Positions 1 through 7,859 of a stretch of DNA of 64,000 nt are shown in pieces; position 1 is the first letter of the stretch; every line of letters begins with the position of its first letter. The DNA is from Rhodoferax sp. Lineage in GTDB: Bacteria; Pseudomonadota; Gammaproteobacteria; Burkholderiales; Burkholderiaceae_C. Below the pieces are notes generated by a model. It was not told the origin of the DNA and made no database searches. It worked only from the letters and a program-made list of their open reading frames with translations. Location of the stretch: the NCBI RefSeq assembly GCF_028715765.1, contig NZ_JAQURE010000008.1, positions 1-64,000 of the forward strand, given 5' to 3'. The position numbers and the translations under genes are program-made.

Positions 1-330
1 GCCACACAGATAAGGCGTGGTGGTTGGGTCAGGTGACCGGGCTTTGGGGGTGAAGGCGCGCGAAAGAGGTGCTAGCGAAATGAGGCCTCAGCCCCGCGCG
101 TGCTTAGGGCTTGTAAAGTAATAACTTGTGCATTTTGATCGCCAGATTTGGGATGCAGGGCTAGGCGCAAAGCGCGCCGTTTAGCTCTGCTAAACAAGCG
201 ATTTGCAACAACGCCATGCGCCCAAAGATGGCTGAGCAAATGCGCATGTTATTGCTTTACAAGCCCTTACCCACGAAACCGCACGCACCTGACCCAGCCG
301 CCGCGCCGTGCCAGAGCCACCAAAGCAGCC
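1..330. repeat. Dispersed palindromic repeat, copy A, split by an insertion
   Basis: The left part (1-106) and right part (267 to about 330) together match copy C at 3592-3744. Both have a GATAAGGCGTGGTGGTTGGG flank, a CCGGGCTTTGGGG arm, a central GCGCGCGAAAGAGG...CCCCGCGCGTG segment, an AACCGCACGCACCTGACCCA arm and a GCCGCGCCGTGCC flank. The arms are imperfect reverse complements, so the unit is a long palindrome. A 160-bp insertion at 107-266 separates the halves. The copy begins at the window edge, so its left neighbour cannot be seen. No gene is supported before rsmG ends at 436. Confidence 0.85.
107..266. mobile_element. MITE-like 160-bp insertion within repeat copy A
   Basis: The element starts GGGCTTGTAAAG and ends CTTTACAAGCCC. 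The terminal inverted repeats extend about 30 bp with few mismatches. It is flanked by TTA on both sides (104-106 and 267-269), consistent with a 3-bp target duplication, and the uninterrupted copy C carries a single TTA at the same place. Internal short inverted repeats (GTTTAGC/GCTAAAC near 179-195 and GGCGC/GCGCC before it) could fold. It has no coding capacity, so it would have to be moved by a transposase encoded elsewhere. Confidence 0.75.
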
Positions 331-435
331 GAACCATGCCAAAGAAATACAACACACAGCTTCAGCGCCTCATGCAAACTAAAGCAAAGCGCGTCGCGAC
401 ACCTCACGACACGTCCAAGTTCAAACAAAATTAGG

Positions 436-1095
436 TCAATCAGCCATACACAGCCAAATCAAGCACCGCTCTGCATCAAGCCCAGGCACATGCAGTTGTT
501 CCACGTGAAACACCTCAACCGCTGGCGGCAATGCAGCCAATTCATCAACGGGATGCTTCCCCTTCATGGCCATCCAAAACCCCTGCTCTGCCAGCAACTG
601 GCGAGAGCCTTGGGTGAAGTCTGCCAGGCTGGCAAAGGCACGTGAACTGATGACTTGGTACTGACCTGTGAGCTGTTCGACCCGCGCATGCACACCACGC
701 AAGTTAGGCAGTTTCAGCGCAGCGGCCACTTGCTGAATAAAAGCTGCTTTCTTACCCACCGCATCCACACAATCCACCTGAATGTCTGGGCAACAAATGG
801 AGATCACCACACCCGGCAAACCAGCACCCGAACCCACGTCCAGCAAACGTGGTGCGGTATCGGCATGTGGCGTGAATGCCTGCAGCCGCTGGCGCAACGG
901 CGCAACCACGGCCAGACTGTCCAGCAGATGGTGCGTCAGCATTTCCACAGGGTCGCGCACTGCCGTTAAGTTGTAGACCTTGGTCCATTTTTCAATCAAA
1001 GCCACATAACGCAACAAGTCTGACACCTGCTGCTCTGACAGCGACAACCCCAGGCTGGCTACACCTTGACGCAGGGGTGTTTCTAAAGTGCGCAT
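436..1095 (-). CDS. rsmG: 16S rRNA (guanine527-N7)-methyltransferase RsmG
   Basis: This 219-residue SAM-dependent methyltransferase modifies G527 of 16S rRNA and is also known as GidB. The SAM-binding motif LLDVGSGAGLPG lies near residues 85-96, preceded by the family segment LTAVRDPVEMLTHHLLDSL. Its length is normal for the family. The start codon overlaps the mnmG stop by one base (TGATG), so the two are translationally coupled, as in many bacteria. A parS site (497-512) sits in the 3' part and encodes VFHVEQ. In many genomes parA-parB follow this gene; here a repeat follows and the window ends. Confidence 0.97.
   Translation of the reverse strand: MRTLETPLRQGVASLGLSLSEQQVSDLLRYVALIEKWTKVYNLTAVRDPVEMLTHHLLDSLAVVAPLRQRLQAFTPHADTAPRLLDVGSGAGLPGVVISICCPDIQVDCVDAVGKKAAFIQQVAAALKLPNLRGVHARVEQLTGQYQVISSRAFASLADFTQGSRQLLAEQGFWMAMKGKHPVDELAALPPAVEVFHVEQLHVPGLDAERCLIWLCMAD
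497..512. other. parS: parS site 1 (inside rsmG)
   Basis: TGTTCCACGTGAAACA matches the ParB-binding consensus TGTTNCACGTGAAACA at every defined position. It is one of three such sites within 1.2 kb, all inside the coding sequences of rsmG and mnmG. Confidence 0.9.
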
Positions 1096-3179
1096 CAGTT
1101 TGCCACGCCCAAGTCGACAGCCTCAGCGGCACCCTTACCCGCTTGCGCTTGTCGCTCAAAACCCTTGAACTTGGTTTTTTTCAAATGGATGGTCAGCAAA
1201 GAAATGCTGGCGGGGGTGATGCCTGAAATGCGCGAAGCTTGCCCCAGCGTCTCAGGCTTGTGGCGGTTCAGCTTTTGCCGTGCTTCAATGCTGAGCGCCG
1301 CCACCTGCATGTAGTCCATGTCTTGCGGAAGCTTCAGGTGTTCGTAATGAGAGGCGCGCTGCACGTCGTCTATTTGTCGGTCAATGTAGCCTGCGTATTT
1401 GGCAGCAATTTCAACCTGCTCGATCACCGTGGCCACAAAAGACTCTGGCCATGCAGGGGTCAACCCCTCAGGTGATGTTTCGCGTGAAACAGCAGGCGTG
1501 AGCTCGGGCTGGACAAACTTGCCAGACTCCAGCGACATGAGGTCTGCATAGCTCACTCCCGGACGGCGTAACAGCTCGGCCAAGCTGTATTCATGTTCAA
1601 TGGCTTTGCCCAGCACACGCTCAGACTCGGCTGAACTCAGGTTTTTGGGACTGACCCACAGCGAGCGCAAGCGTTCTGTTTCACGTGAAACAGCGTCGCG
1701 TTTCTGATTGAAAGCCGTCCAACGGGCATCGTCTACCAAACCCAGCTGGCGCCCCACCTCTGTCAAACGGGCATCGGCATTGTCTTCGCGCAGCTGCAAG
1801 CGAAACTCGGCACGGCTGGTGAACATGCGGTAGGGTTCACTCACGCCTTGGGTAATCAGGTCGTCCACCAACACACCCAGGTAAGCTTGGTCACGCGCTG
1901 GCAACCAAGCCTCGGCCGCATACGAAGCTCTGCCCGCGGCACTGGCAGCCACGTCACCACCGCCCATGGCACGCACCTGCAAGGCAGCGTTGATGCCCGC
2001 AAACAAACCTTGCGCCGCCGCCTCTTCGTAACCCGTGGTGCCATTGATCTGACCCGCAAAAAACAAGCCCTGAATGACCTTGGTTTCGAACGAGCTCTTC
2101 AGCTGCGTGGGGTCAAAGTAGTCATATTCAATGGCATAACCCGGGCGCAAAATGTGCGCGTTTTCCAACCCGGGCATGGAGCGAACCAGCCCGTACTGAA
2201 TGTCAAACGGCAAGCTGGTACTGATGCCGTTGGGGTAATACTCGTTGGTGGTCAGCCCTTCGGGTTCCAGAAAAATCTGGTGGCTTTCCTTGTCGGCAAA
2301 ACGGTTGATTTTGTCTTCCACGCTGGGGCAATAGCGCGGACCCACGCCTTCAATCTTGCCGGTGAACATGGGGCTGCGGTCAAACCCGCTGCGAATGATG
2401 TCGTGCGTTTGCGCATTGGTGTGCGTGATCCAGCACGACATTTGCTGCGGGTGCTGCTCAGGGCGCCCCATGAAGCTGAAAACCGGCATCACCGGACTCA
2501 TGCCACCTGGCATGCCGTCGCCGGGCTGTTCGGTGCATTTTGAGAAGTCGATGCTGCGGCCATCAATGCGTGGCGGCGTGCCAGTTTTCAGCCGGCCCTG
2601 CGGCAACTTGAGCTCTTTCAAGCGCGAGCTCAAAGACACGGCAGGGGGGTCACCCGCACGGCCAGCGGAATAGTTGTTCAGTCCCACATGAATCTTGCCA
2701 TCTAAAAAAGTGCCCGCGGTCAGCACCACCGTGCTGGCGCTGAAGCGAATGCCCACTTGCGTGACCGCGCCCACCACCCGGTCACCCTGCACCATCAAAT
2801 CATCCACGGCTTGCTGAAACAGCCACAAGTTAGGCTGGTTTTCCAATCTGCGGCGAATCGCGGCCTTGTACAAAATGCGGTCTGCCTGGGCACGGGTGGC
2901 ACGCACAGCTGGGCCTTTGGATGAATTCAAAATCCGAAACTGCACCCCCCCCTCGTCGGTAGCAGCTGCCATGGCGCCGCCCAAGGCGTCGACCTCTTTG
3001 ACCAAATGCCCTTTGCCAATGCCACCGATGCTGGGGTTGCAACTCATCTGCCCCAGGGTTTCGATGTTGTGGCTGAGCAGCAAGGTTTTGCAACCCATGC
3101 GCGCCGCGGCCAAAGCGGCCTCAGTGCCAGCATGGCCGCCGCCGACGACGATCACGTCGAAATGTTGTGGATAAAGCAT
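1095..3179 (-). CDS. mnmG: tRNA uridine-5-carboxymethylaminomethyl modification enzyme MnmG (GidA)
   Basis: This is the FAD-dependent subunit that works with MnmE to install the (carboxymethyl)aminomethyl group on wobble U34 of tRNAs. The N-terminal FAD fold [19 protein letters not shown] is at about residues 10-28. Family signatures [11 protein letters not shown] and LKTGTPPR follow, and the tRNA-binding C-terminus ends in SLLTIHLKK plus a tail. I chose ATG 3179 (MLYPQHFD); an upstream in-frame TTG at 3188 adds only three residues. At 694 residues it is longer than the usual roughly 630. Part of the excess lies around two parS sites that encode AVSRET, one near residue 500 and one near 567. 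It is co-transcribed with rsmG. Confidence 0.97.
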   Translation of the reverse strand: MLYPQHFDVIVVGGGHAGTEAALAAARMGCKTLLLSHNIETLGQMSCNPSIGGIGKGHLVKEVDALGGAMAAATDEGGVQFRILNSSKGPAVRATRAQADRILYKAAIRRRLENQPNLWLFQQAVDDLMVQGDRVVGAVTQVGIRFSASTVVLTAGTFLDGKIHVGLNNYSAGRAGDPPAVSLSSRLKELKLPQGRLKTGTPPRIDGRSIDFSKCTEQPGDGMPGGMSPVMPVFSFMGRPEQHPQQMSCWITHTNAQTHDIIRSGFDRSPMFTGKIEGVGPRYCPSVEDKINRFADKESHQIFLEPEGLTTNEYYPNGISTSLPFDIQYGLVRSMPGLENAHILRPGYAIEYDYFDPTQLKSSFETKVIQGLFFAGQINGTTGYEEAAAQGLFAGINAALQVRAMGGGDVAASAAGRASYAAEAWLPARDQAYLGVLVDDLITQGVSEPYRMFTSRAEFRLQLREDNADARLTEVGRQLGLVDDARWTAFNQKRDAVSRETERLRSLWVSPKNLSSAESERVLGKAIEHEYSLAELLRRPGVSYADLMSLESGKFVQPELTPAVSRETSPEGLTPAWPESFVATVIEQVEIAAKYAGYIDRQIDDVQRASHYEHLKLPQDMDYMQVAALSIEARQKLNRHKPETLGQASRISGITPASISLLTIHLKKTKFKGFERQAQAGKGAAEAVDLGVAN
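1476..1491. other. parS: parS site 2 (inside mnmG)
   Basis: TGTTTCGCGTGAAACA differs from the ParB consensus TGTTNCACGTGAAACA at one position (G for A in the first half). On the coding strand it spells part of AVSRET. Confidence 0.8.
1677..1692. other. parS: parS site 3 (inside mnmG)
   Basis: TGTTTCACGTGAAACA is a perfect 16-bp ParB-binding palindrome. It encodes part of AVSRETERL in MnmG. It lies about 200 bp from site 2 and 1.2 kb from site 1. Confidence 0.93.
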
Positions 3180-3325
3180 GGTGAGCAATCGGTGATGGGC
3201 GCCTCAAACACTGCGCGCCAAAGGGAGACAAACAAGTGCTTGATTTTACTGGGGCAGACAAAAACTGCAGCGATGGGGGCGGTTCAAAGTGTTGTGCTTT
3301 GGTGCTGAGGGGATCAAGGGGTCAG

Positions 3326-3744
3326 GGTTTAACCCGGCAGGGCGACTGGGTCAGGCGCATGCGGTTTTGGGGTGAAAGCACGCGCGGGGCTGGCGGCCTT
3401 GGAGCGCCAGCACCTCTTTCGCGCGCATTTCACCCCAAAGCCCGGTCGCCTGACCCAATCACCCTGCCTCACGTTGCTTGGACTCGAATATTTATATTAA
3501 AACAGCCTGTAGCCCATGTATGACAAGCGTAAGCAGCTATTATTTTTGTTGCTTTTCTGCCGTAATAACGTTCTTCAATCCCAAACCGCAGCCACGCAGA
3601 TAAGGCGTGGTGGTTGGGTCAGGTGACCGGGCTTTGGGGGTGAAGGCGCGCGAAAGAGGTGTTGGTGTACTCAAGCCTCAGCCCCGCGCGTGCTTTACCC
3701 CCAAAACCGCACGCACCTGACCCAGCCGCCGCGCCGTGCCAGAG
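3326..3744. repeat. Composite palindromic repeat B-spacer-C
   Basis: Two roughly 150-bp imperfect palindromes in opposite orientation, B at about 3326-3470 and C at about 3592-3744, flank a roughly 120-bp AT-rich spacer. Outer flanks in order are TTTAACCCGGCAGGGCGACT (flank 2), GGGTGATTGGG read on the other strand (flank 4), GATAAGGCGTGGTGG (flank 3) and GCCGCGCCGTGCC (flank 1). The reverse complement of the whole unit, spacer included, aligns with 17449-17910. It fills most of the gap between mnmG (from 3179) and pfp (3893). I see no gene in that gap. Confidence 0.85.
3500..3546 (-). repeat. AT-rich AATAGCT repeat within the B-C spacer
   Basis: On the minus strand this reads AATAATAGCTGCTTACGCTT followed by GTCATACATGGGCTACAGGC. 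It is a member of the AT-rich AATAGCT...AAGCG...TAGAG family seen at eight or more other places in the window, and the sister of the copy at 17688-17736. Confidence 0.75.
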
Positions 3745-3892
3745 AAACCACAACAGCAGATGAGGCACATAAAAAACACCATAGCACCAACCTTACAGCC
3801 CAAAACCCGCGCTGCAGCGTTTTAGCCAAAACGCGCCCCATCAAGTGCACAATGACAAGTTCCATTTCACAGCTTACACAGGACTCTTCTTC

Positions 3893-5110
3893 ATGGCCTC
3901 TGGAAAAATACTCGTTGCTCAAGGTGGTGGCCCGACTGCTGTCATCAACCAATCGCTGGTGGGCGTGGCGTTAGAAGCCCGCCGCTTTGCTCAAATTGGC
4001 CACATTTACGGCGCCCACCATGGTGTTCGCGGCATTGTGGACGAAGACTTTGTCGACCTCACCCAAGAAACCAGTCACAACCTCGAACAAGTGGCCAACA
4101 CGCCGTCCAGTGCCCTGGGCTCCACGCGCGACAAACCTGACGTGGCTTATTGCAAAGAAATATTTCGGGTGCTGCAAGCACACCAGATTGGTCACTTTTT
4201 CTACATTGGCGGCAATGACTCTTCAGACACCGTGCGCATTGTCAGCGAGCAAGCCCGCGCCGCCAGCTACAACCTGCGCTGCATCCACATTCCAAAAACC
4301 ATCGACAACGACCTGGTGGGCAATGACCATACACCCGGTTTCCCTTCTGCGGCACGCTTTGTGGCGCAAGCTTTTGCCGGTGCCAACCTCGACAACGCCG
4401 CCCTGCCCGGCGTTTATGTGGGTGTGGTCATGGGGCGCCACGCGGGTTTTTTAACCGCCGCATCGGCCTTGGGCAAAAAGTTTCCAGACGACGGCCCGCA
4501 CCTGATCTACCTGCCGGAGCGCACCTTTGTGCTGGAGAAATTTCTGGCGGATGTCAAAACCACTTACGAACGCTATGGCCGTTGTGTGATTGCGGTGTCT
4601 GAGGGCATTCACGATGCCACTGGCACACCCATCGCCGCGCTGCTGGCCAAGGAAATGGAACATGATGCACACGGCAATGTGCAGCTCTCGGGCAATGGCG
4701 CCCTAGCCGACCTGCTGTGCGAAGAGATCAAGTCAAAACTGGGCATCAAGCGCGTGCGTGGCGACACCTTTGGTTACCTGCAACGCAGCTTCATTGGATG
4801 CGTCTCTGATGTGGATCAGCGCGAAGCCCGCGAGGTGGGCGAAAAGGCCGTGCAATTTGCCATGTGGGGCGGTCGCGATGGCTCGGTGGCCATCAAACGC
4901 ACCGGCTTTTACTCGGTGGACTATGAACTGCTGCCCATCGAAGAAGTGGCCGGCAAAACCCGCGTGATGGAAGACGAATTCATCGCCCCCAGCGGCACCG
5001 ATGTCACCGACGCTTTTCGCCTGTATTTGCGCCCCCTGCTGGGCTCTGGCATGCCTGACGCTTTTCGACTCAGGCACAACCCGGTGGCCAAGGTTTTAAT
5101 GAACAAATAA
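3893..5110 (+). CDS. pfp: Pyrophosphate-dependent 6-phosphofructokinase
   Basis: Catalyses the reversible phosphorylation of fructose 6-phosphate, probably with PPi rather than ATP as donor. Seen: an N-terminal GGGPTAVINQS loop (residues 11-21), GGNDSSDT (106-113), PKTIDND (134-140), MGRHAGFL and SEGIHD. In this superfamily a lysine at the start of PKTIDND goes with PPi use. At 405 residues it fits the roughly 400-residue proteobacterial PFP group. I chose ATG 3893 because an AGGA lies about 10 nt upstream; an upstream in-frame GTG at 3845 has no such support. It appears monocistronic, and an AT-rich repeat follows its stop. Confidence 0.9.
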   Translation: MASGKILVAQGGGPTAVINQSLVGVALEARRFAQIGHIYGAHHGVRGIVDEDFVDLTQETSHNLEQVANTPSSALGSTRDKPDVAYCKEIFRVLQAHQIGHFFYIGGNDSSDTVRIVSEQARAASYNLRCIHIPKTIDNDLVGNDHTPGFPSAARFVAQAFAGANLDNAALPGVYVGVVMGRHAGFLTAASALGKKFPDDGPHLIYLPERTFVLEKFLADVKTTYERYGRCVIAVSEGIHDATGTPIAALLAKEMEHDAHGNVQLSGNGALADLLCEEIKSKLGIKRVRGDTFGYLQRSFIGCVSDVDQREAREVGEKAVQFAMWGGRDGSVAIKRTGFYSVDYELLPIEEVAGKTRVMEDEFIAPSGTDVTDAFRLYLRPLLGSGMPDAFRLRHNPVAKVLMNK

Positions 5111-5160
5111 GGCTCTAGTGCTTATATATTAAACGTGAGTAGCTATTTTTAGCATAGCGT
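5111..5160 (-). repeat. AT-rich AATAGCT repeat downstream of pfp
   Basis: On the minus strand this reads AAATAGCTACTCACG then TATATAAGCACTAGAGCC. It shares the AATAGCTACTCACG start with the copy at 51226-51272 and the AAGC(A/G)CTAGAGCC end with the copy at 25919-25970. Confidence 0.7.
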
Positions 5161-5273
5161 TTGAATACCCTTATTGGAAGCGCATTGTCGCCGTGCAAGG
5201 TACGATTTAACGCATCTGTAGCTCTCAGATTTGCAGCTTTCAGTGACTCACCCCTACCCTCAAGGAGAACCCT

Positions 5274-5882
5274 TTGAAACTTTATTATTCCCCCGGTGCA
5301 TGCTCTCTGTCGCCACACATTGTGTTGAAAGAGTCCGGCCTGGCGTTTGAAGCCATTGCCGCCCCCACCAAAACCCACAAATTGCTTGACGGCACAGACT
5401 ACTACACCATCAACCCATTGGGCTATGTGCCTTTTTTGGTGCTCGATGATGGCCGCACCTTGCACGAGGGACCAGCCATCGTGCAATACATTGCCGACCA
5501 AGTGCCAGACCAACAGCTGGCACCGGCCAACGGCAGCTGGGAGCGCTACAAACTGCAGGAATGGCTCAACACCATCAGCACCGAGTTGCACAAAGGGTTT
5601 TCGCCACTGTTCACGCCCGGCATGCCCGCCGAGGCCAAAGACATGGCCAAAACCCGCCTGCAGTCACGCCTGACTTGGGTCGATGGTGAACTCGCAGGCA
5701 AAACCTACCTGATGGGCGACACCTTCACGGTGGCAGACGCCTACTTGTTTGTGGTGGCCGGCTGGAGCAAACATGTGGCGGTTGACATCTCGGGTTTAAG
5801 TCACCTGGTGGCGTTCATGGCTCGGGTGGCTGCACGGCCTGCTGTTCAAGCCGCGATGCGCGCTGAAGGCTTGATCAAATAA
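5274..5882 (+). CDS. Beta-class-like glutathione S-transferase
   Basis: This 202-residue cytosolic GST has an N-terminal thioredoxin fold (residues 1-78) and an all-alpha C-terminal domain. The start MKLYYSPGACSLSPHIVL is characteristic of bacterial beta-class GSTs, where the cysteine at residue 10 contacts glutathione. A cis-proline context (GYVPFLVLDDG) and the ES-like segment LHEGPAIVQYI are present. The GGAG about 9 nt upstream supports the start. It is a single gene followed by a strong hairpin terminator. The substrate is unknown; it is probably involved in electrophile or peroxide detoxification. Confidence 0.9.
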   Translation: MKLYYSPGACSLSPHIVLKESGLAFEAIAAPTKTHKLLDGTDYYTINPLGYVPFLVLDDGRTLHEGPAIVQYIADQVPDQQLAPANGSWERYKLQEWLNTISTELHKGFSPLFTPGMPAEAKDMAKTRLQSRLTWVDGELAGKTYLMGDTFTVADAYLFVVAGWSKHVAVDISGLSHLVAFMARVAARPAVQAAMRAEGLIK

Positions 5883-5900
5883 ACCCCGTCGCCTCCAACG

Positions 5901-5928
5901 AAAAAAGCCGCTTTGCAGCGGCTTTTTT
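5901..5928. terminator. Bidirectional intrinsic terminator between gst and the cytochrome operon
   Basis: AAAAAAGCCGCT-TTGC-AGCGGCTTTTTT is a perfect inverted repeat with a six-base A run and a six-base T run. It should act for the GST gene on the plus strand and for the cytochrome operon converging from the right. Confidence 0.9.
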
Positions 5929-5948
5929 CATGGCGGTGAAGCTCTCAA

Positions 5949-6527
5949 TCAATAAGCCAACACCAACTTGTCAAGCTCTGCCTTGGTGATGGCGGGCACA
6001 GTGCCACGGGCTTTGAAACGGTTCAGGTTCCAGGCGCCTTCACCCAGCCAAGCCTTGAGCACTTTCAAATTGGCAGCGCACTCAGCGTCGTTGCCTTTTT
6101 CGCACAGGTATTTGTACATGTTGCCCGGTTTGCCACCAGCATATTGGCTGGTGCCGTCATCCAAGCGGCGCATGAATGCACCTGCATCTGGGTAAGCAAT
6201 CAGCTGAATGACAGTTTCATAGGTGTCGTTGCGTGGGCCCAATTTTTCTTTCTTGTAATGGTCTACGCTCAAGTCGTATTCTTTCAAGGTGGGCGCGCCA
6301 GCCTTGGCTGAATGGCAGTCGGCACAGTACTTGGCGAACATGGGCGCCACATCTTTGCGGTAAGACACCACCTCTTTAGCGGGCAGGGCGGTGTTTTTAA
6401 CAGCGGCCACTGGGGTGGCAGGCGCAGCTGGGGCAGTGGCCGCAGACGTTGCCGCACAGGCACCCAAGATCACAGGCACAGCCACAGCCACACAGACAGC
6501 GGCAACCACACGGTTCAATTTCATCAT
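5949..6527 (-). CDS. Monohaem c-type cytochrome, probable lipoprotein
   Basis: This protein of about 192 residues has an N-terminal signal ending in a lipobox-like LGAC near residue 22, then an Ala/Pro-rich tether, then a single CADCH haem-binding motif. It is therefore probably anchored to a membrane on the periplasmic side. Two adjacent ATGs (6527 and 6524) follow an AAGGAG; either could be used. It is the last gene of a three-gene cytochrome operon, and its upstream neighbour is the tetrahaem quinol dehydrogenase. I infer a role as partner or acceptor of that protein. No enzymatic domain was recognised. Confidence 0.85.
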   Translation of the reverse strand: MMKLNRVVAAVCVAVAVPVILGACAATSAATAPAAPATPVAAVKNTALPAKEVVSYRKDVAPMFAKYCADCHSAKAGAPTLKEYDLSVDHYKKEKLGPRNDTYETVIQLIAYPDAGAFMRRLDDGTSQYAGGKPGNMYKYLCEKGNDAECAANLKVLKAWLGEGAWNLNRFKARGTVPAITKAELDKLVLAY

Positions 6528-6556
6528 CTCTATCTCCTTCAGGTTAAAACTCAACA

Positions 6557-7150
6557 TCAGTTTGTCTTGGCCGCAGCCTTGCCAAACAACTCACTTGGCC
6601 CTGGGCCTTCTGGCTCATGGTGCGCAATCCCAAAATGGCACTCAATGCATGTTTTGCCATCTTCCTTGGCTTTGGCATGGCGCTTTTGAGCCTTTTCAGA
6701 CTGTAAATCCACACTCATCTTGTCGGCACGGTGGCAACTGCGGCATTGGTGCGAGTCGCTCTCGATCATGTCTTTCCAAACCCGGTGCGCCATGGTGGCA
6801 CGCTTGGCTTCAAACTTTGCAGGTGTGTCAATGGAAGGCGAGATGTAGGTGTAAAACACATCTTTAGACGCCTTGATCTTGGCCCAAACCAGTGGCCCGG
6901 GTTCGTGCGGCACGTGGCAGTTGGTGCAAATGGCACGCACACCGGTGCGGTTGGTGTCGTGAATCGTGCCTTTGTATTCAGCCAAGTTGTAGGTCATTTC
7001 ATGACAACCGGTGCAGAACTCTTCGGTGCTGGTGTAGGCCAGCACATAAGCACCCGACACACCCACGCCCACAGAAAAGATGAACAAACCAAACAGCAGG
7101 CTCACCGTCAGCTTCCACCGCCGACGCAAGATTTGAAAAATTTCTTTCAT
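6557..7150 (-). CDS. Tetrahaem NapC/NirT-family cytochrome c
   Basis: This membrane-anchored quinol dehydrogenase of 197 residues has one N-terminal transmembrane helix (about 14-36) followed by four CxxCH motifs: CTGCH, CTNCH, CRSCH and CIECH. NapC/NirT proteins oxidise quinol in the membrane and pass electrons to periplasmic reductases or soluble cytochromes. No reductase (NapA, NirS, TorA) is nearby, so the acceptor is likely one of the two flanking monohaem cytochromes. It lies 13 nt downstream of the class I cytochrome gene. Expression is probably anaerobic through the FNR box at 7609-7622. Maturation would depend on the ccm operon at 10.4-17.4 kb. Confidence 0.93.
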   Translation of the reverse strand: MKEIFQILRRRWKLTVSLLFGLFIFSVGVGVSGAYVLAYTSTEEFCTGCHEMTYNLAEYKGTIHDTNRTGVRAICTNCHVPHEPGPLVWAKIKASKDVFYTYISPSIDTPAKFEAKRATMAHRVWKDMIESDSHQCRSCHRADKMSVDLQSEKAQKRHAKAKEDGKTCIECHFGIAHHEPEGPGPSELFGKAAAKTN

Positions 7151-7163
7151 GGCAAATTACCGA

Positions 7164-7514
7164 TCAACGCGACAAGATGTACTTGACAGCGTTTTTGATT
7201 GCTGCGTCATCTTTGGCTTTCATTTTTTGATGCTGCTCTTTGGCGCCATCAATTTCAATGGTGGGCGCGGTGGTCAGGTGGGTAAACAGCTTGGCTTCGG
7301 CGTCGGCCTTGCCTTTGTATTTGGCAGCTGTCTTTTGAAATGACGGGCCATCTTTTTGCTTGTCCACCGAGTGGCACTTGCCACATTTGTTGACTTTGAT
7401 CAGGTCTTCGGCCGCAGCCACATCCACCGCTTGGGCTTGCACAGCCAAAGCACCAGCGGTCAAACCCACTGCCAACAACGCGCGCAACACATTTGAAAAT
7501 TGAACTTGTTTCAT
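7164..7514 (-). CDS. Class I cytochrome c, periplasmic
   Basis: This 116-residue precursor has a Sec signal (cleavage probable after AQA, residues 26-28) and one CGKCH haem motif near residue 47. A methionine in HQKMKAK is a candidate distal ligand. ATG 7514 is chosen over 7520 because AAAGAGG sits 6 nt before it; the earlier ATG would abut the ribosome binding site. It is the first gene of the cytochrome operon, about 95 bp from the FNR box. Small cytochromes of this type shuttle electrons in the periplasm. I infer that it accepts electrons from the NapC-like protein. Confidence 0.92.
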   Translation of the reverse strand: MKQVQFSNVLRALLAVGLTAGALAVQAQAVDVAAAEDLIKVNKCGKCHSVDKQKDGPSFQKTAAKYKGKADAEAKLFTHLTTAPTIEIDGAKEQHQKMKAKDDAAIKNAVKYILSR

Positions 7515-7583
7515 ATACATCCTCTTTGACTTAAAAAATTAACAAAAACTTAAGATTTGATGGGGTGTCATCCTACTCTCATG

Positions 7584-7622
7584 AAAATAAACCTGAAACC
7601 CCAATAAGTTGATTTAGATCAA
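7584..7622 (-). promoter_or_regulatory. FNR/ANR box with a class II-type promoter for the cytochrome operon
   Basis: TTGATTTAGATCAA at 7609-7622 matches the FNR/ANR consensus TTGATNNNNATCAA perfectly. On the minus strand a TATTTT hexamer (7589-7584) lies where a -10 element would fall if transcription began near 7576, placing the box about 40 bp upstream of the start, as in class II FNR-activated promoters. The box also lies about 240 bp upstream of the divergent rquA. The rest of the 7515-7850 gap shows no other feature. Confidence 0.8.
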
Positions 7623-7859
7623 CAGAGAAGGGATTTCAAAGCCCTTTTCACTCAAAAAACTATCGAAAACCCTTGCGTAAAAACCCTTCGGTACAAACCC
7701 TGCCATGGATTCCACCCCAACCCCATGGGGAAACAAAACTTAAGTTAGCATAGAACCAAGCTGATTGATTCTTGTCCGAATTTCAACGCACTCACACAAC
7801 TGTTGTACCAGCTGCATGGTTGACACTGCAACCACCCACTCATTAAACCTGTGCCACCA

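Noticed and set aside
3166-3174. Perfect DnaA box TTATCCACA at the start of mnmG
   Set aside because: It is a single site that encodes the YPQ residues of the conserved MnmG N-terminus, so it is most simply coding sequence.
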